Source: an uncultured Sphingomonadaceae bacterium (lineage in GTDB: Bacteria > Pseudomonadota > Alphaproteobacteria > Sphingomonadales > Sphingomonadaceae). Taken from it: a stretch of 64,000 nucleotides of DNA. The notes below the pieces were generated by a model. The model made no database searches, was not told the DNA's origin, and worked only from the letters and a program-made list of their open reading frames with translations. Both the position numbers and the translations under genes were made by a program. Shown piece by piece: positions 16,439-24,173 of the stretch (within the stretch, counting starts at the first letter, position 1; every line of letters starts with the position of its first letter). Location of the stretch: assembly GCA_947489315.1 (NCBI GenBank), contig CANLCX010000004.1:124001-188000 (forward strand), given 5' to 3'.

Positions 16439-18028
16439 CTATGGTCCTTCTTTTCCCGCCTGTTCGGCTGCTTTTTTCTTGGTCAGCAACGCGATTTTCT
16501 CGCGATCAACTGCGCCTGTTATAAGAGCCAGCACCGCATAGACCAGCCCTCCAGCGCTGCATAGGGCCGTGATCGACCCGATCCGTTCCCAGATATTGCC
16601 GTTATATAATCCCTCGCCAATGGGCGCGGCGTAAATAAGCACAGCGGCCATGCCAATGGCCGATATGGTGATGCGCCCGATCCTGAACAACAACGATAGC
16701 TCGAGGCGGAAATGTCCGCGCCGATGGAGCATTGTGTAGAGCATCGCGCAATTGCACCATGCGGCTATCGCCCCGGCCAATGCCAATCCGAAAATCCCAT
16801 AGAGCGGAATCAGGATGAGATTGAGCGTGATATTGATGAGCAGCGATATGCCTGCGGTATAGACCGGCGTTTTGGTATCCTTGCGGGCGAAGAAGCTCGG
16901 GATAAGCACTTTGACCAGCACATAGGCGGGCAAGCCGACGACGAGGGCTGCGACCACCTTTGCCGTGGTTTGTCCGGCTTCAACGGTAAAATTGCCGCCA
17001 ACATAAAAGGCGGTAACCAAAGGTCCGGCCGCAAAAAATAACGCAATCGCAGCGGGAATGGTGAGCAACATGCCCAGTTCAATCGCATTGCTCTGAATGC
17101 GTTGCGCGCCGCCAAGATCATCTTTGGCAATGAACCGGGAGAGCGCGGGCAGGATCGCCGTGCCAAGCGCAATGCCGATAATGCCGAGCGGAAGCTGATT
17201 GAGCCGATCGGCAAAAGCCATAAAGGCAAAGCTGCCCTCTGGCAGGCGGCCGAGGAAGAACAGATCGATAAAGCGGCTTATCTGATAGATGCCGGCCCCG
17301 AACACAGCAGGCAGGATCAGCACACCCAGCTCCCGGACATCTGGCGTGAATTTGGGTTTTTTAACAGCGAAGGAAAAACCGGCTTTGCGGACCCAGTAAT
17401 AGAGCCAGAGCATTTGCAGCAAGCCGGCCACAGCAACGCCAGTGGCCAGAAAATAGGCTGTTTCGCGCGGGTCCTCGCCGCCGTTAACTGCAAGAGCAAT
17501 AAGCAGCCCGCTGATCATACAGATATTCAACAATATCGGCGCTGCCGCCGCAGCCGCAAAGCGGCTGACGCTATTCAGGATCGCGGCAAATAATGTCGTC
17601 ACGCTGATCAGCGCCAAATAGGGAAAGGTGATCCGGGCGAGAGAGAAAGTGAAGCTGTTCGTCCGGCCGCCCTCTCCAAAATCGTCAAACAGCCAAATAA
17701 TGCCGGGCATGGCCAGCATCATGATGGCTGAAAAGATGAGCAGGATCGGAACGAAAACCGAGAGCACATCAATAGCAAAATTTTGCGCGGCGTTGCGGCC
17801 CTCATCTTCCTCCATCTTGCGATTGAACAGCGGCACGAAGGCGGCCGAGAACGCCCCCTCGGCAAATAGCCGGCGGAAAATATTGGGTAGCTGGAAAGCG
17901 AGCTGCCACGCGTCAGCGGCTGCGCCTGCACCAAGGATGCGGGCCAGCATGATGTCGCGGACAAATCCGAATATGCGGCTGACCATGGTCAGGCCCGCTA
18001 TGGTTCCGGTGGATTTTAGCAGGTTCAC
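16439..18028 (-). CDS. murJ: Lipid II flippase MurJ
   Basis: Inner-membrane flippase that moves lipid II to the periplasmic face for peptidoglycan assembly. It has about 14 helices in 529 residues. The N-terminus NLLKSTGTIAGLTMVSRIFGFVRDIMLA is the MurJ/MviN signature, and RRLFAEGAFSAAFVPLFN gives the conserved loop. I chose the GTG at 18028 (VNLLKST read as MNLLKST) because family members begin at exactly this point and CAGGG lies seven bases upstream; the frame is open to a TTG at 18046. It lies between secB and trpS on the same strand. Confidence 0.95.
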   Translation of the reverse strand: MNLLKSTGTIAGLTMVSRIFGFVRDIMLARILGAGAAADAWQLAFQLPNIFRRLFAEGAFSAAFVPLFNRKMEEDEGRNAAQNFAIDVLSVFVPILLIFSAIMMLAMPGIIWLFDDFGEGGRTNSFTFSLARITFPYLALISVTTLFAAILNSVSRFAAAAAAPILLNICMISGLLIALAVNGGEDPRETAYFLATGVAVAGLLQMLWLYYWVRKAGFSFAVKKPKFTPDVRELGVLILPAVFGAGIYQISRFIDLFFLGRLPEGSFAFMAFADRLNQLPLGIIGIALGTAILPALSRFIAKDDLGGAQRIQSNAIELGMLLTIPAAIALFFAAGPLVTAFYVGGNFTVEAGQTTAKVVAALVVGLPAYVLVKVLIPSFFARKDTKTPVYTAGISLLINITLNLILIPLYGIFGLALAGAIAAWCNCAMLYTMLHRRGHFRLELSLLFRIGRITISAIGMAAVLIYAAPIGEGLYNGNIWERIGSITALCSAGGLVYAVLALITGAVDREKIALLTKKKAAEQAGKEGP

Positions 18029-18082
18029 AGACGCGCCCTGTGGCAAGTCCGCAGCATAGTCATGCCCTTGAAGGCGTTATGC

Positions 18083-18595
18083 TCAGGCGTTGCCAACCGG
18101 TTGTTCTCCGGATTGCATCGCGGCCTGTTGCTCACGCTGCTGCATGTAGAGCGCAGTGAAATCAATTGGCTCGAGCATCAGCGGCTGGAAACCGGCATCG
18201 CGCACGGCGTCAGAAATAATGGCGCGGGCATAAGGAAACAACAAACGCGGCGCTTCTGCGAACAAAAACGGATGGGCCTGCTCGTCCGTGACATTGCGCA
18301 GGCCAAACAAACCGCAATATAGCAGCTCTACTTGGAACGCGATGCCTTGGTCCGCTTTGGCAACAACGTCGATCTTCAACTCGACTTCATTCACTTCGTC
18401 AGACACTGGTTTTGAACCAATATTGAACTGCACATCAATCTGCGGCTGGGTTTCCCATTGATAGACATCTGGTGCATTCGGGTTTTCGACCGACAAATCT
18501 TTCACATATTGTGAGATAACACCGATTTGCGGTTGCGTGTCCGCGCCATTGGCTGCCGCATCGGGAGTTGTCACATTACCATTTTCTTCAGCCAT
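18083..18595 (-). CDS. secB: Protein-export chaperone SecB
   Basis: Cytosolic tetrameric chaperone that holds preproteins unfolded and passes them to SecA. It has 170 residues. IGVISQYVKDLSVENPNAPDVYQ, the acidic strand DEVNEVELKIDVVAKADQ and LFPYARAIISDAVRDAGFQPL are characteristic. The ATG at 18595 (MAEENGNV) is preferred: AAAGG is nine bases away, while it abuts the upstream in-frame ATG at 18604. It is the first gene of the leftward secB-murJ-trpS group and faces timA across 307 bases. Confidence 0.96.
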   Translation of the reverse strand: MAEENGNVTTPDAAANGADTQPQIGVISQYVKDLSVENPNAPDVYQWETQPQIDVQFNIGSKPVSDEVNEVELKIDVVAKADQGIAFQVELLYCGLFGLRNVTDEQAHPFLFAEAPRLLFPYARAIISDAVRDAGFQPLMLEPIDFTALYMQQREQQAAMQSGEQPVGNA

Positions 18596-18902
18596 TTGGC
18601 TCATCCTTTCGGGAAATTAGATATATAAAGATGGGAATGTATGACCATGCCCCGTTTGCAGCGCGCCTAGCAGGGGATCGGGGGGAGGGCAATGCCCGAA
18701 ATATGTCCGCGCTTGGGGCGGATAAGTGCTTCACATCAGTAATATTCCGTAAGGCCATATTCACAAACTTAGGGCTAAACTGGGCGGAATTCGCTTCCCA
18801 TAGCGGATAATAGCCCGTGAAAGACGCGCCAAAGAAGAGAAAGCCATTTGAAACTGGCGCAGTTCCTGCCTATGTAGGGGGAATTGAGATATTGGAGATA
18901 TC
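18596..18902. other. Divergent intergenic region, no gene seen
   Basis: This 307-base stretch separates secB from the Tim44-like gene and must hold both promoters. I see no convincing open frame with a ribosome-binding site, no tRNA-like fold and no strong dyad. A GGAG at 18894-18897 is the ribosome-binding site for the GTG start at 18903. Confidence 0.5.
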
Positions 18903-19592
18903 GTGACTATAGAGATTGTTCTGCTAGCTATGGTAGCTGCCTTTTTGGGCCTGCGCCTCTATTCCGTTTTGGGAAAACGCACCGGTCATGAGCAGGAGCA
19001 TACCCCCCGAAACGTAGAGAATGGCTTGGATAAGCGTCCTCAGGACCGGCCAGCGCTGGACGAGAACCGCGATGGTCCGATCCCGGATATTGTTCCGGCT
19101 TCTTCTGCGCCAGCACCGCAACCAACAATGATTTATGATGCGGCTGCCGAATCGGGCATGCGCGCGATCATGGGTGCGGATCGTAATTTTGATGCCGGAC
19201 GTTTCGTGGAAGGCGCAAAAGCTGCCTATGGCATGATTTTGGAAGCTTTTTGGGCGGGCGACCGCGAACAGCTGAAAGAGCTGTGCGATGACGATGTCTA
19301 CGAAAGCTTTGTGTCTGCAATCGAAGCGCGTGAGAAAAATGGCGAAATCCTCGAAAACCGGCTGGTTCGGATCGAGGAAGCGCGGATTTCCGCAGCGGAC
19401 TATGATCGCCGGATGGCGCGGATTACGGTGCGCTTTGATGCGGATATCGCCGCTGTTGTGAAAGACAAGGACGGCAAACTCATCGGCGGATCGCTGACGG
19501 ATGCGGTTGATACGCATGATGTCTGGACCTTCATGCGCGATCTTTCCAGTGCCGATCCGAACTGGATTCTCGACGAGACCGATGAAGCCTAA
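18903..19592 (+). CDS. Tim44-like domain protein (TimA)
   Basis: A 229-residue protein with one N-terminal membrane anchor (IEIVLLAMVAAFLGLRLYSVLG), a charged linker and a C-terminal Tim44 domain: RFVEGAKAAYGMILEAFWAGDREQLKELCDDDVYESF. In mitochondria Tim44 ties the import motor to the channel; the alphaproteobacterial protein, next to secB as here, is thought to act in the cell envelope, but its role is not settled. The start is a GTG with GGAG five bases upstream. The mltA frame overlaps or closely follows its stop, so the two are probably co-translated. Confidence 0.9.
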   Translation: MTIEIVLLAMVAAFLGLRLYSVLGKRTGHEQEHTPRNVENGLDKRPQDRPALDENRDGPIPDIVPASSAPAPQPTMIYDAAAESGMRAIMGADRNFDAGRFVEGAKAAYGMILEAFWAGDREQLKELCDDDVYESFVSAIEAREKNGEILENRLVRIEEARISAADYDRRMARITVRFDADIAAVVKDKDGKLIGGSLTDAVDTHDVWTFMRDLSSADPNWILDETDEA

Positions 19593-20934
19593 GTCCTTCG
19601 CAGGGTACAGCATCAATATCATGAAAATCGGGGGATTGGTGAGCGCCATGACGCTCGTGAGCGCTTGCTCGCTGTCGATTATTCCAGAAGGAGCGGCACG
19701 CGGCGCTCCTGCTGAAGACGGGGAATGGGTGCAGGGCGATGTGGAAGCACGGCCAACCAATCCAGCGACCCGCGCTCCTCCCAGAAAGGCGCCTGTTCAA
19801 CAAACGGCAGGGACGTTTGATGCAGTGGCGCCTGACCAGATTACCCCCATATCCGAAGATGAGACTCGGGCCACGGGTGCCGGTGTGGCCTTGGGCCCCG
19901 ATATTGCGTCGCTCAATCTGCAGCGCGGCAAAGCCACCGCTGCGTTGCAATCTTTTCGTACCAGCTGTTCATCGTTGGTCCGTCGTACTGACAATAGCGG
20001 CCTGACCGAAGGCGAAGACTGGCGGCAATCCTGCGATGCCGCCAAAGGCTGGCAGGATAATGACGCGCGCCGTTTCTTCGAAAGCTATTTTGAAGCGGTG
20101 CAAGTGGGCGATGGCAAAGCCTTCGCCACCGGTTATTTTGAACCACAGATTCAAGGATCCCGCGTTCGCAGCAATGGCAGTCAGGTGCCGATTTACAAAC
20201 GCCCATCCAATTTGCTCGATGTCGATCTCGGCCAGTTTTCCGACGAGCTAAAAGACAAGCGCATCCGCGGTAAGGTCGATGGGACAAAATTGGTGCCGTT
20301 TGAAGAGCGGGCGCAAATTGACGATGGCGCGCTGCAGGGCAAAGGCCTCGAAATCGCTTGGGCGTCGGATTATATCGAATTTTTCTTCCTGCAAATTCAA
20401 GGCTCTGGCCGTGTTGCGATGCCGGACGGCTCGGTCATGCGGATTGGTTATGACGGTCAAAATGGCCGCGGCTACACCGGTATCGGCCGAGTGATGCGCG
20501 AACGTGGACTGCTCGCCGACGGCAAGACCAATATGCAGGGCATTGTCGAATGGCTGCGCGCGAACCCGGAAGAGGGGCGCAAGATCATGCGCGAGAATAA
20601 GAGCTATATCTTCTTTCGCGAGTTGACCGGTCCCGGGCCATTGGGCGCCATGGGTCATCCCGTGGTCGGGCGCACTTCGGTGGCAACGGATCGCCAATTT
20701 GTGCCGCTAGGCGCTCCAGTTTTCCTGGATATGGAACATAATATTGCTGACGGCCTCTGGGTTGCGCAGGATACGGGCGGCGCGATCAAGGGCGCGAACC
20801 GGTTTGATACCTTCTGGGGTGCTGGTGAAGAAGCCGCGCAGATTGCAGGCGGCATGTCATCGCGCGGACAAGCGTTGATCTTTCTGCCCAAAGGCAGTGT
20901 GGCTAAGCTGCTTGAAAGCCGGCAAGGCAGCTAG
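19582..20934 (+). CDS. mltA: Membrane-bound lytic murein transglycosylase A (MltA)
   Basis: Cleaves the MurNAc-GlcNAc bond of peptidoglycan with formation of 1,6-anhydro-MurNAc. The leader ends in a lipobox (TLVSAC), so it should be an outer-membrane lipoprotein. The MltA domain includes FFESYFEAVQVGDGKAFATGYFEP and QGKGLEIAWASDYIEFFFLQIQGSG; the C-terminal 3D domain VAQDTGGAIKGANRFDTFWGAG carries the catalytic Asp. Two starts are possible: ATG at 19582, overlapping the Tim44-like stop by 11 bases, or ATG at 19621 (MKIGGLVSAM), which gives a compact lipoprotein signal. Neither has a strong ribosome-binding site. Confidence 0.93.
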   Translation: MKPKSFAGYSINIMKIGGLVSAMTLVSACSLSIIPEGAARGAPAEDGEWVQGDVEARPTNPATRAPPRKAPVQQTAGTFDAVAPDQITPISEDETRATGAGVALGPDIASLNLQRGKATAALQSFRTSCSSLVRRTDNSGLTEGEDWRQSCDAAKGWQDNDARRFFESYFEAVQVGDGKAFATGYFEPQIQGSRVRSNGSQVPIYKRPSNLLDVDLGQFSDELKDKRIRGKVDGTKLVPFEERAQIDDGALQGKGLEIAWASDYIEFFFLQIQGSGRVAMPDGSVMRIGYDGQNGRGYTGIGRVMRERGLLADGKTNMQGIVEWLRANPEEGRKIMRENKSYIFFRELTGPGPLGAMGHPVVGRTSVATDRQFVPLGAPVFLDMEHNIADGLWVAQDTGGAIKGANRFDTFWGAGEEAAQIAGGMSSRGQALIFLPKGSVAKLLESRQGS

Positions 20935-20939
20935 GTCGC

Positions 20940-21500
20940 ATGTCCGACCGGCCCCTTACCGCCGGTGAAAAGGCGCTATGGCAAAAAGTCATCGAGACGG
21001 TAAAACCGCTCGATCAGGCGCGGGTAAGCCGCGTTAAAGCATTGCCGGTGGCCAAAAAACTCCCCGCAGTTCGAGGACCAATTACAGCGGAAAGTTTCGG
21101 CGGTGTTTCGGCTAAGGGGATCCCGCTCAGAGACCAAGTTGCGATATCTGAAAAAGCAGGTCTTGATGGCCATTGGGATCGTCGCCTGAACAAAGGCGTT
21201 GTCCAGCCCGATGTGACCATTGACCTCCACGGTTATACTTTGTCCTCTGCCCACGGCCGGCTGGATAGCGCGCTGGAATTGAGCATCGCGGCCGGTCATC
21301 GGGCGATCCTGCTCATCACCGGAAAGGCGCGGAGCGATGAGGAGCGGCGGCGTGAAGGGGGTCGTGGAGCGATCCGGGCGGCCATTTCCGATTGGTTGGC
21401 CGCATCCCGTCATGCTTCGCATATTGCGGCCGTCAGACGCGCGCATCCGCGTCACGGCGGGGCTGGGGCGCTGTATATTATTATGCGGCGAAGGCGATAA
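20940..21500 (+). CDS. Smr-domain protein
   Basis: A 186-residue protein with an Smr (small MutS-related) domain in its C-terminal half. The DLHG motif is in VTIDLHGYTLSSAHGRLDSALELSI, and the second signature, usually H-G-x-G, is the altered segment LLITGKARSDEERRREGGRGAIRAAISDWL, followed by HGGAGALYIIMRR. Smr domains bind or nick DNA or RNA; stand-alone forms have been tied to RNA cleavage. It starts five bases after mltA, completing the timA-mltA-smr group that is common in this order. Confidence 0.88.
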   Translation: MSDRPLTAGEKALWQKVIETVKPLDQARVSRVKALPVAKKLPAVRGPITAESFGGVSAKGIPLRDQVAISEKAGLDGHWDRRLNKGVVQPDVTIDLHGYTLSSAHGRLDSALELSIAAGHRAILLITGKARSDEERRREGGRGAIRAAISDWLAASRHASHIAAVRRAHPRHGGAGALYIIMRRRR

Positions 21501-21530
21501 TATGCACATCAAGTGCGGCGCACAAAACCT

Positions 21531-22673
21531 CTAAGCCAGTGCTCGTTCCACAACCAATGCGTATATCTGCGCTAGTTGATCCAAATCATCGACCGCCACG
21601 GCTTCATCCAGTTTGTGCATTGTCGCATTACAAAGCCCAAATTCCACCACCGGCACAATTTTTGAGAGGAATCGCGCGTCCGATGTGCCACCGGTTGTCG
21701 ACAGCTCCGGTTCCACGCCAGTCACTTCGGTAACTGCAGCCGCGATCAATCCGGATAACTCTCCCGGCGGTGTCAGAAACGGCTCACCGGAAATAATCGG
21801 ATTAAGCTCTCCGCCATTACGCTCGACAATGTCCCGGACCAGCGCGCTCAGGCTATCGCCCGAATGCTGGTCATTAAAGCGAATAGACAGGCGTCCCTCG
21901 GCTTTGGCCGGGATCACATTATGCGCCGGATTACCCACGCTCAGGTCGGTAAATTCGATGTTGCTCGGCTGGAACCAGTCGGTGCCTTCATCCAGCTGGA
22001 TTGCGTCAATTTCGCTCAGAATTTTACCGAGCTTGGTAATCGGATTATCGGCAAGATGGGGATAGGCGACATGGCCTTGCATGCCGTTGACGGTGATCCA
22101 CATATTGACCGACCCGCGTCGACCAATTTTCATCATGTCACCGAGCTGGTTGACTGATGTCGGTTCTCCCACCAGACAAAGATCAGGCGTAATCCCACGC
22201 TCCGCCATCAAGTCCATCAGCGCGACGGTCCCAAAGCGCGCCGGGCCTTCTTCATCACCGGTGATGATCAAGCTGATCGTGCCGAGGTCACTCGGTAGAC
22301 GGTGCAAGGCGCTCACAAAAGCGGCAATGCTGCCCTTCATATCGACCGCGCCGCGTCCGTGGAGCAAATCACCCTTCACTTCAGGAACAAATGGATCGCT
22401 ATTCCATCCTTCACCGGGAGGCACCACGTCGAGATGCCCGGCAAAAGCAAAATGGCGGGATCCCTTGGCACCCTTACGGATGGCGAAAAGATTCTCGACC
22501 GCTCCACCTAGGCCTTCGTCCTCCGGTCGGTCACCCGCGATGAAGCGTGATACCTCAAAACCCAGCGGTTCCAGCATCGCTTCCATGGCGTCAAACACAC
22601 GGCCGGTTGCGGGGGTAATGCTTGGGCAAGCGATCAGGCGCTTGGCCAGTTTAAGGGCGCTATTGTCGCTCAT
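21531..22673 (-). CDS. dapE: Succinyl-diaminopimelate desuccinylase (DapE)
   Basis: Zinc amidohydrolase releasing LL-diaminopimelate for lysine and peptidoglycan synthesis. It has 380 residues, the usual length. Zinc ligands and catalytic residues are visible: FAGHLDVVP (His80, Asp82), GRGAVDMKG (Asp111) and TGDEEGPA (Glu141, Glu142). LCLVGEPTSVNQLGDMMKIGRRG and EFGLCNATMHKLDE are typical DapE segments. With lysC at 45 kb it belongs to the same pathway. A GST-like gene lies eight bases upstream and is probably co-transcribed. Confidence 0.97.
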   Translation of the reverse strand: MSDNSALKLAKRLIACPSITPATGRVFDAMEAMLEPLGFEVSRFIAGDRPEDEGLGGAVENLFAIRKGAKGSRHFAFAGHLDVVPPGEGWNSDPFVPEVKGDLLHGRGAVDMKGSIAAFVSALHRLPSDLGTISLIITGDEEGPARFGTVALMDLMAERGITPDLCLVGEPTSVNQLGDMMKIGRRGSVNMWITVNGMQGHVAYPHLADNPITKLGKILSEIDAIQLDEGTDWFQPSNIEFTDLSVGNPAHNVIPAKAEGRLSIRFNDQHSGDSLSALVRDIVERNGGELNPIISGEPFLTPPGELSGLIAAAVTEVTGVEPELSTTGGTSDARFLSKIVPVVEFGLCNATMHKLDEAVAVDDLDQLAQIYALVVERALA

Positions 22674-22681
22674 GTTAGCGT

Positions 22682-23353
22682 TCAGCCTTGTGCTGCTTCT
22701 GGTGTGTCAAAATGTTCGATCACCCATGGCTCTTCTTCGGCGGCCTCCATCCATTGGACGATCCAGTCATGGCCGAGCATGGTTTCCATATAGGCCGCAG
22801 CAAAGCCGGGAACCTGAAAGCCATAGGTCTGAAAGCGCGAGATTATCGGAGCATACATGATATCGACGGCGCCAAATGTTCCGAACAGAAATGGTCCGCC
22901 GCGTCCAAAGCGTGCCCGTGCCTGGGCCCATAGCTGCATGATGCGGGCCGCGTCCTGTAACACTTCCGGGCTGAATGTGACGCCTTCATAGCGCTTGCGT
23001 GTATTCATCGGGCATTGCTTGCGCAGCGCCATGAAGCCGCTGTGCATTTCGGCTGCCATCGACCGGGCCATACCGCGGGCGGTTTCATCCTTGGGCCAGA
23101 ACCGGTCACGATGGGTTTTGTCGGCCAGCCAGTCGATAATCGCCAGACTGTCCCAGATCACGCTTTCGCCGTCCCACAGGATAGGGACCTTGCCGCCCGA
23201 TGGCGCAAAATTTTCGCTTTCCCGAACATCATCCCAGTCCTCGCCATAGAGCGGCACGGTCAGCTCTTCGAAAGACAGGCCGGATTGTTTGCAGGCGAGC
23301 CATCCACGCATGGACCAGCTAGAATAGGCTTTGTTTCCGATTATCAGTTTCAT
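22682..23353 (-). CDS. Glutathione S-transferase family protein
   Basis: A 223-residue GST-fold protein. The thioredoxin-like domain starts KLIIGNKAYSSWSMRGWLACKQ with the catalytic serine region SSWSMR, and GKVPILWDGESVIWDSLAIIDWLA is the glutathione-binding cis-Pro/ES loop. The helical C-terminal domain follows, including GTFGAVDIMYAPIISRFQTYG. Its substrate is unknown; detoxification is the default family guess. I chose the ATG at 23353 over a GTG six bases upstream because the TTAGG site is too close to the GTG. Confidence 0.9.
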   Translation of the reverse strand: MKLIIGNKAYSSWSMRGWLACKQSGLSFEELTVPLYGEDWDDVRESENFAPSGGKVPILWDGESVIWDSLAIIDWLADKTHRDRFWPKDETARGMARSMAAEMHSGFMALRKQCPMNTRKRYEGVTFSPEVLQDAARIMQLWAQARARFGRGGPFLFGTFGAVDIMYAPIISRFQTYGFQVPGFAAAYMETMLGHDWIVQWMEAAEEEPWVIEHFDTPEAAQG

Positions 23354-23373
23354 AAACACATACCTAACCGACT

Positions 23374-23400
23374 CGTCATTCCAGTGAAAGCCGGAATCTC
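23374..23400. repeat. Degenerate small palindromic repeat
   Basis: The sequence CGTCATTCCAGTGAAAGCCG continues with GAATCTC. Its arms ATTCC-A-G and C-CGGAAT around GTGAAAG resemble the abundant REP-like palindrome (CATTCCCGCGAAAGCGGGAATC type) scattered in sphingomonad genomes. Here it has decayed by several mismatches. It lies between engB and the GST gene. Confidence 0.5.
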
Positions 23401-23442
23401 ATATCGTGATATTCGCGTTTATGATGGGGAAGTTACAGCAGA

Positions 23443-24063
23443 TTATATCTGGACAGCGTCGAGCACTGCCATGCGCAGCTCATCTATGCCCTGTTTTTTC
23501 TCTGAAGAGGTAATGATCAGTTCCGGATGGGCAGCGGGATGTTTTTTTGCCGCAGCCATGACCTTTTCTTTCGTCGCTTCCAGCTCTGTGGTTTTCACCT
23601 TGTCGGCCTTGGTCATCACGATCCGATAGCTGACCGCTGCCTTGTCGAGCATCTCCAACACGTCTTCATCGGTATTTTTTATCCCGTGACGGCTGTCGAT
23701 CAGAACGAACGTGCGCTTTAGCACTTGCCGACCGCGCAGATAGTCATTGATCAAATAACGCCATTTCTGGACGACTTTTGGCGGGGCTTTGGCAAAGCCA
23801 TAGCCAGGCATATCGCAAATCCGAAAAATCAACGGATCGCCAATATCAAAGAAATTCAATTCCTGCGTCCGTCCCGGCGTGTTGGATGTCCGCGCGAGGC
23901 TATTGCGGCCTGTCAACGCATTGATGAGCGAAGACTTGCCAACGTTAGATCGGCCCGCAAAGGCAATTTCCGGGACTGTCGGGTCCGGCAGAAACTGCAG
24001 CTGCGGCGCTGATTTCAGGAAATTAATTGGTCCTGAGAAAATTTTAGGGTGCAATGGTGTCAT
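23443..24063 (-). CDS. engB: Ribosome-biogenesis GTPase YihA/EngB
   Basis: Small essential GTPase (206 residues) for 50S ribosomal subunit assembly. The P-loop is [16 protein letters not shown] (residues 36-50); [11 protein letters not shown] supplies G2, [13 protein letters not shown]3 and TKADK G4. The start ATG at 24063 is reached through a palindromic repeat whose nearest arm ends about ten bases upstream, so the normal ribosome-binding zone lies beside or within a hairpin. It is downstream of yidC on the same strand, in the usual rpmH-rnpA-yidD-yidC-engB order. Confidence 0.97.
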   Translation of the reverse strand: MTPLHPKIFSGPINFLKSAPQLQFLPDPTVPEIAFAGRSNVGKSSLINALTGRNSLARTSNTPGRTQELNFFDIGDPLIFRICDMPGYGFAKAPPKVVQKWRYLINDYLRGRQVLKRTFVLIDSRHGIKNTDEDVLEMLDKAAVSYRIVMTKADKVKTTELEATKEKVMAAAKKHPAAHPELIITSSEKKQGIDELRMAVLDAVQI

Positions 24064-24073
24064 AATATCAATC

Positions 24074-24153
24074 CGTCATCCTGAACTTGATTCAGGATCT
24101 AACTTGTCGGTCGTGACATCGCCTCTGGATCCTGAATCAAGTTCAGGATGACG
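24074..24153. repeat. Paired palindromic (REP/BIME-like) element between yidC and engB
   Basis: Two 26-base arms, 24074-24099 and 24128-24153, are perfect inverted copies separated by 28 bases. Each arm is itself a small palindrome (TCCTGAA-CTTGA-TTCAGGA). The whole can form one long hairpin or two short ones. The unit sequence resembles repeats found in many copies in alphaproteobacterial genomes. It lies 20 bases after the yidC stop and 10 bases before the engB start on the minus strand. Confidence 0.9.
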
Positions 24154-24173
24154 AACCCAGAGCTTTTATCCGC

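Noticed and set aside
18568-18810. Short plus-strand frame between secB and the Tim44-like gene
   Set aside because: It begins inside secB antisense, lacks a ribosome-binding site and shows no recognisable features.
22081-22860. Plus-strand open frame of 259 codons
   Set aside because: It is antisense to dapE and the GST gene and has a Ser/Arg/Pro-rich composition typical of a shadow frame.
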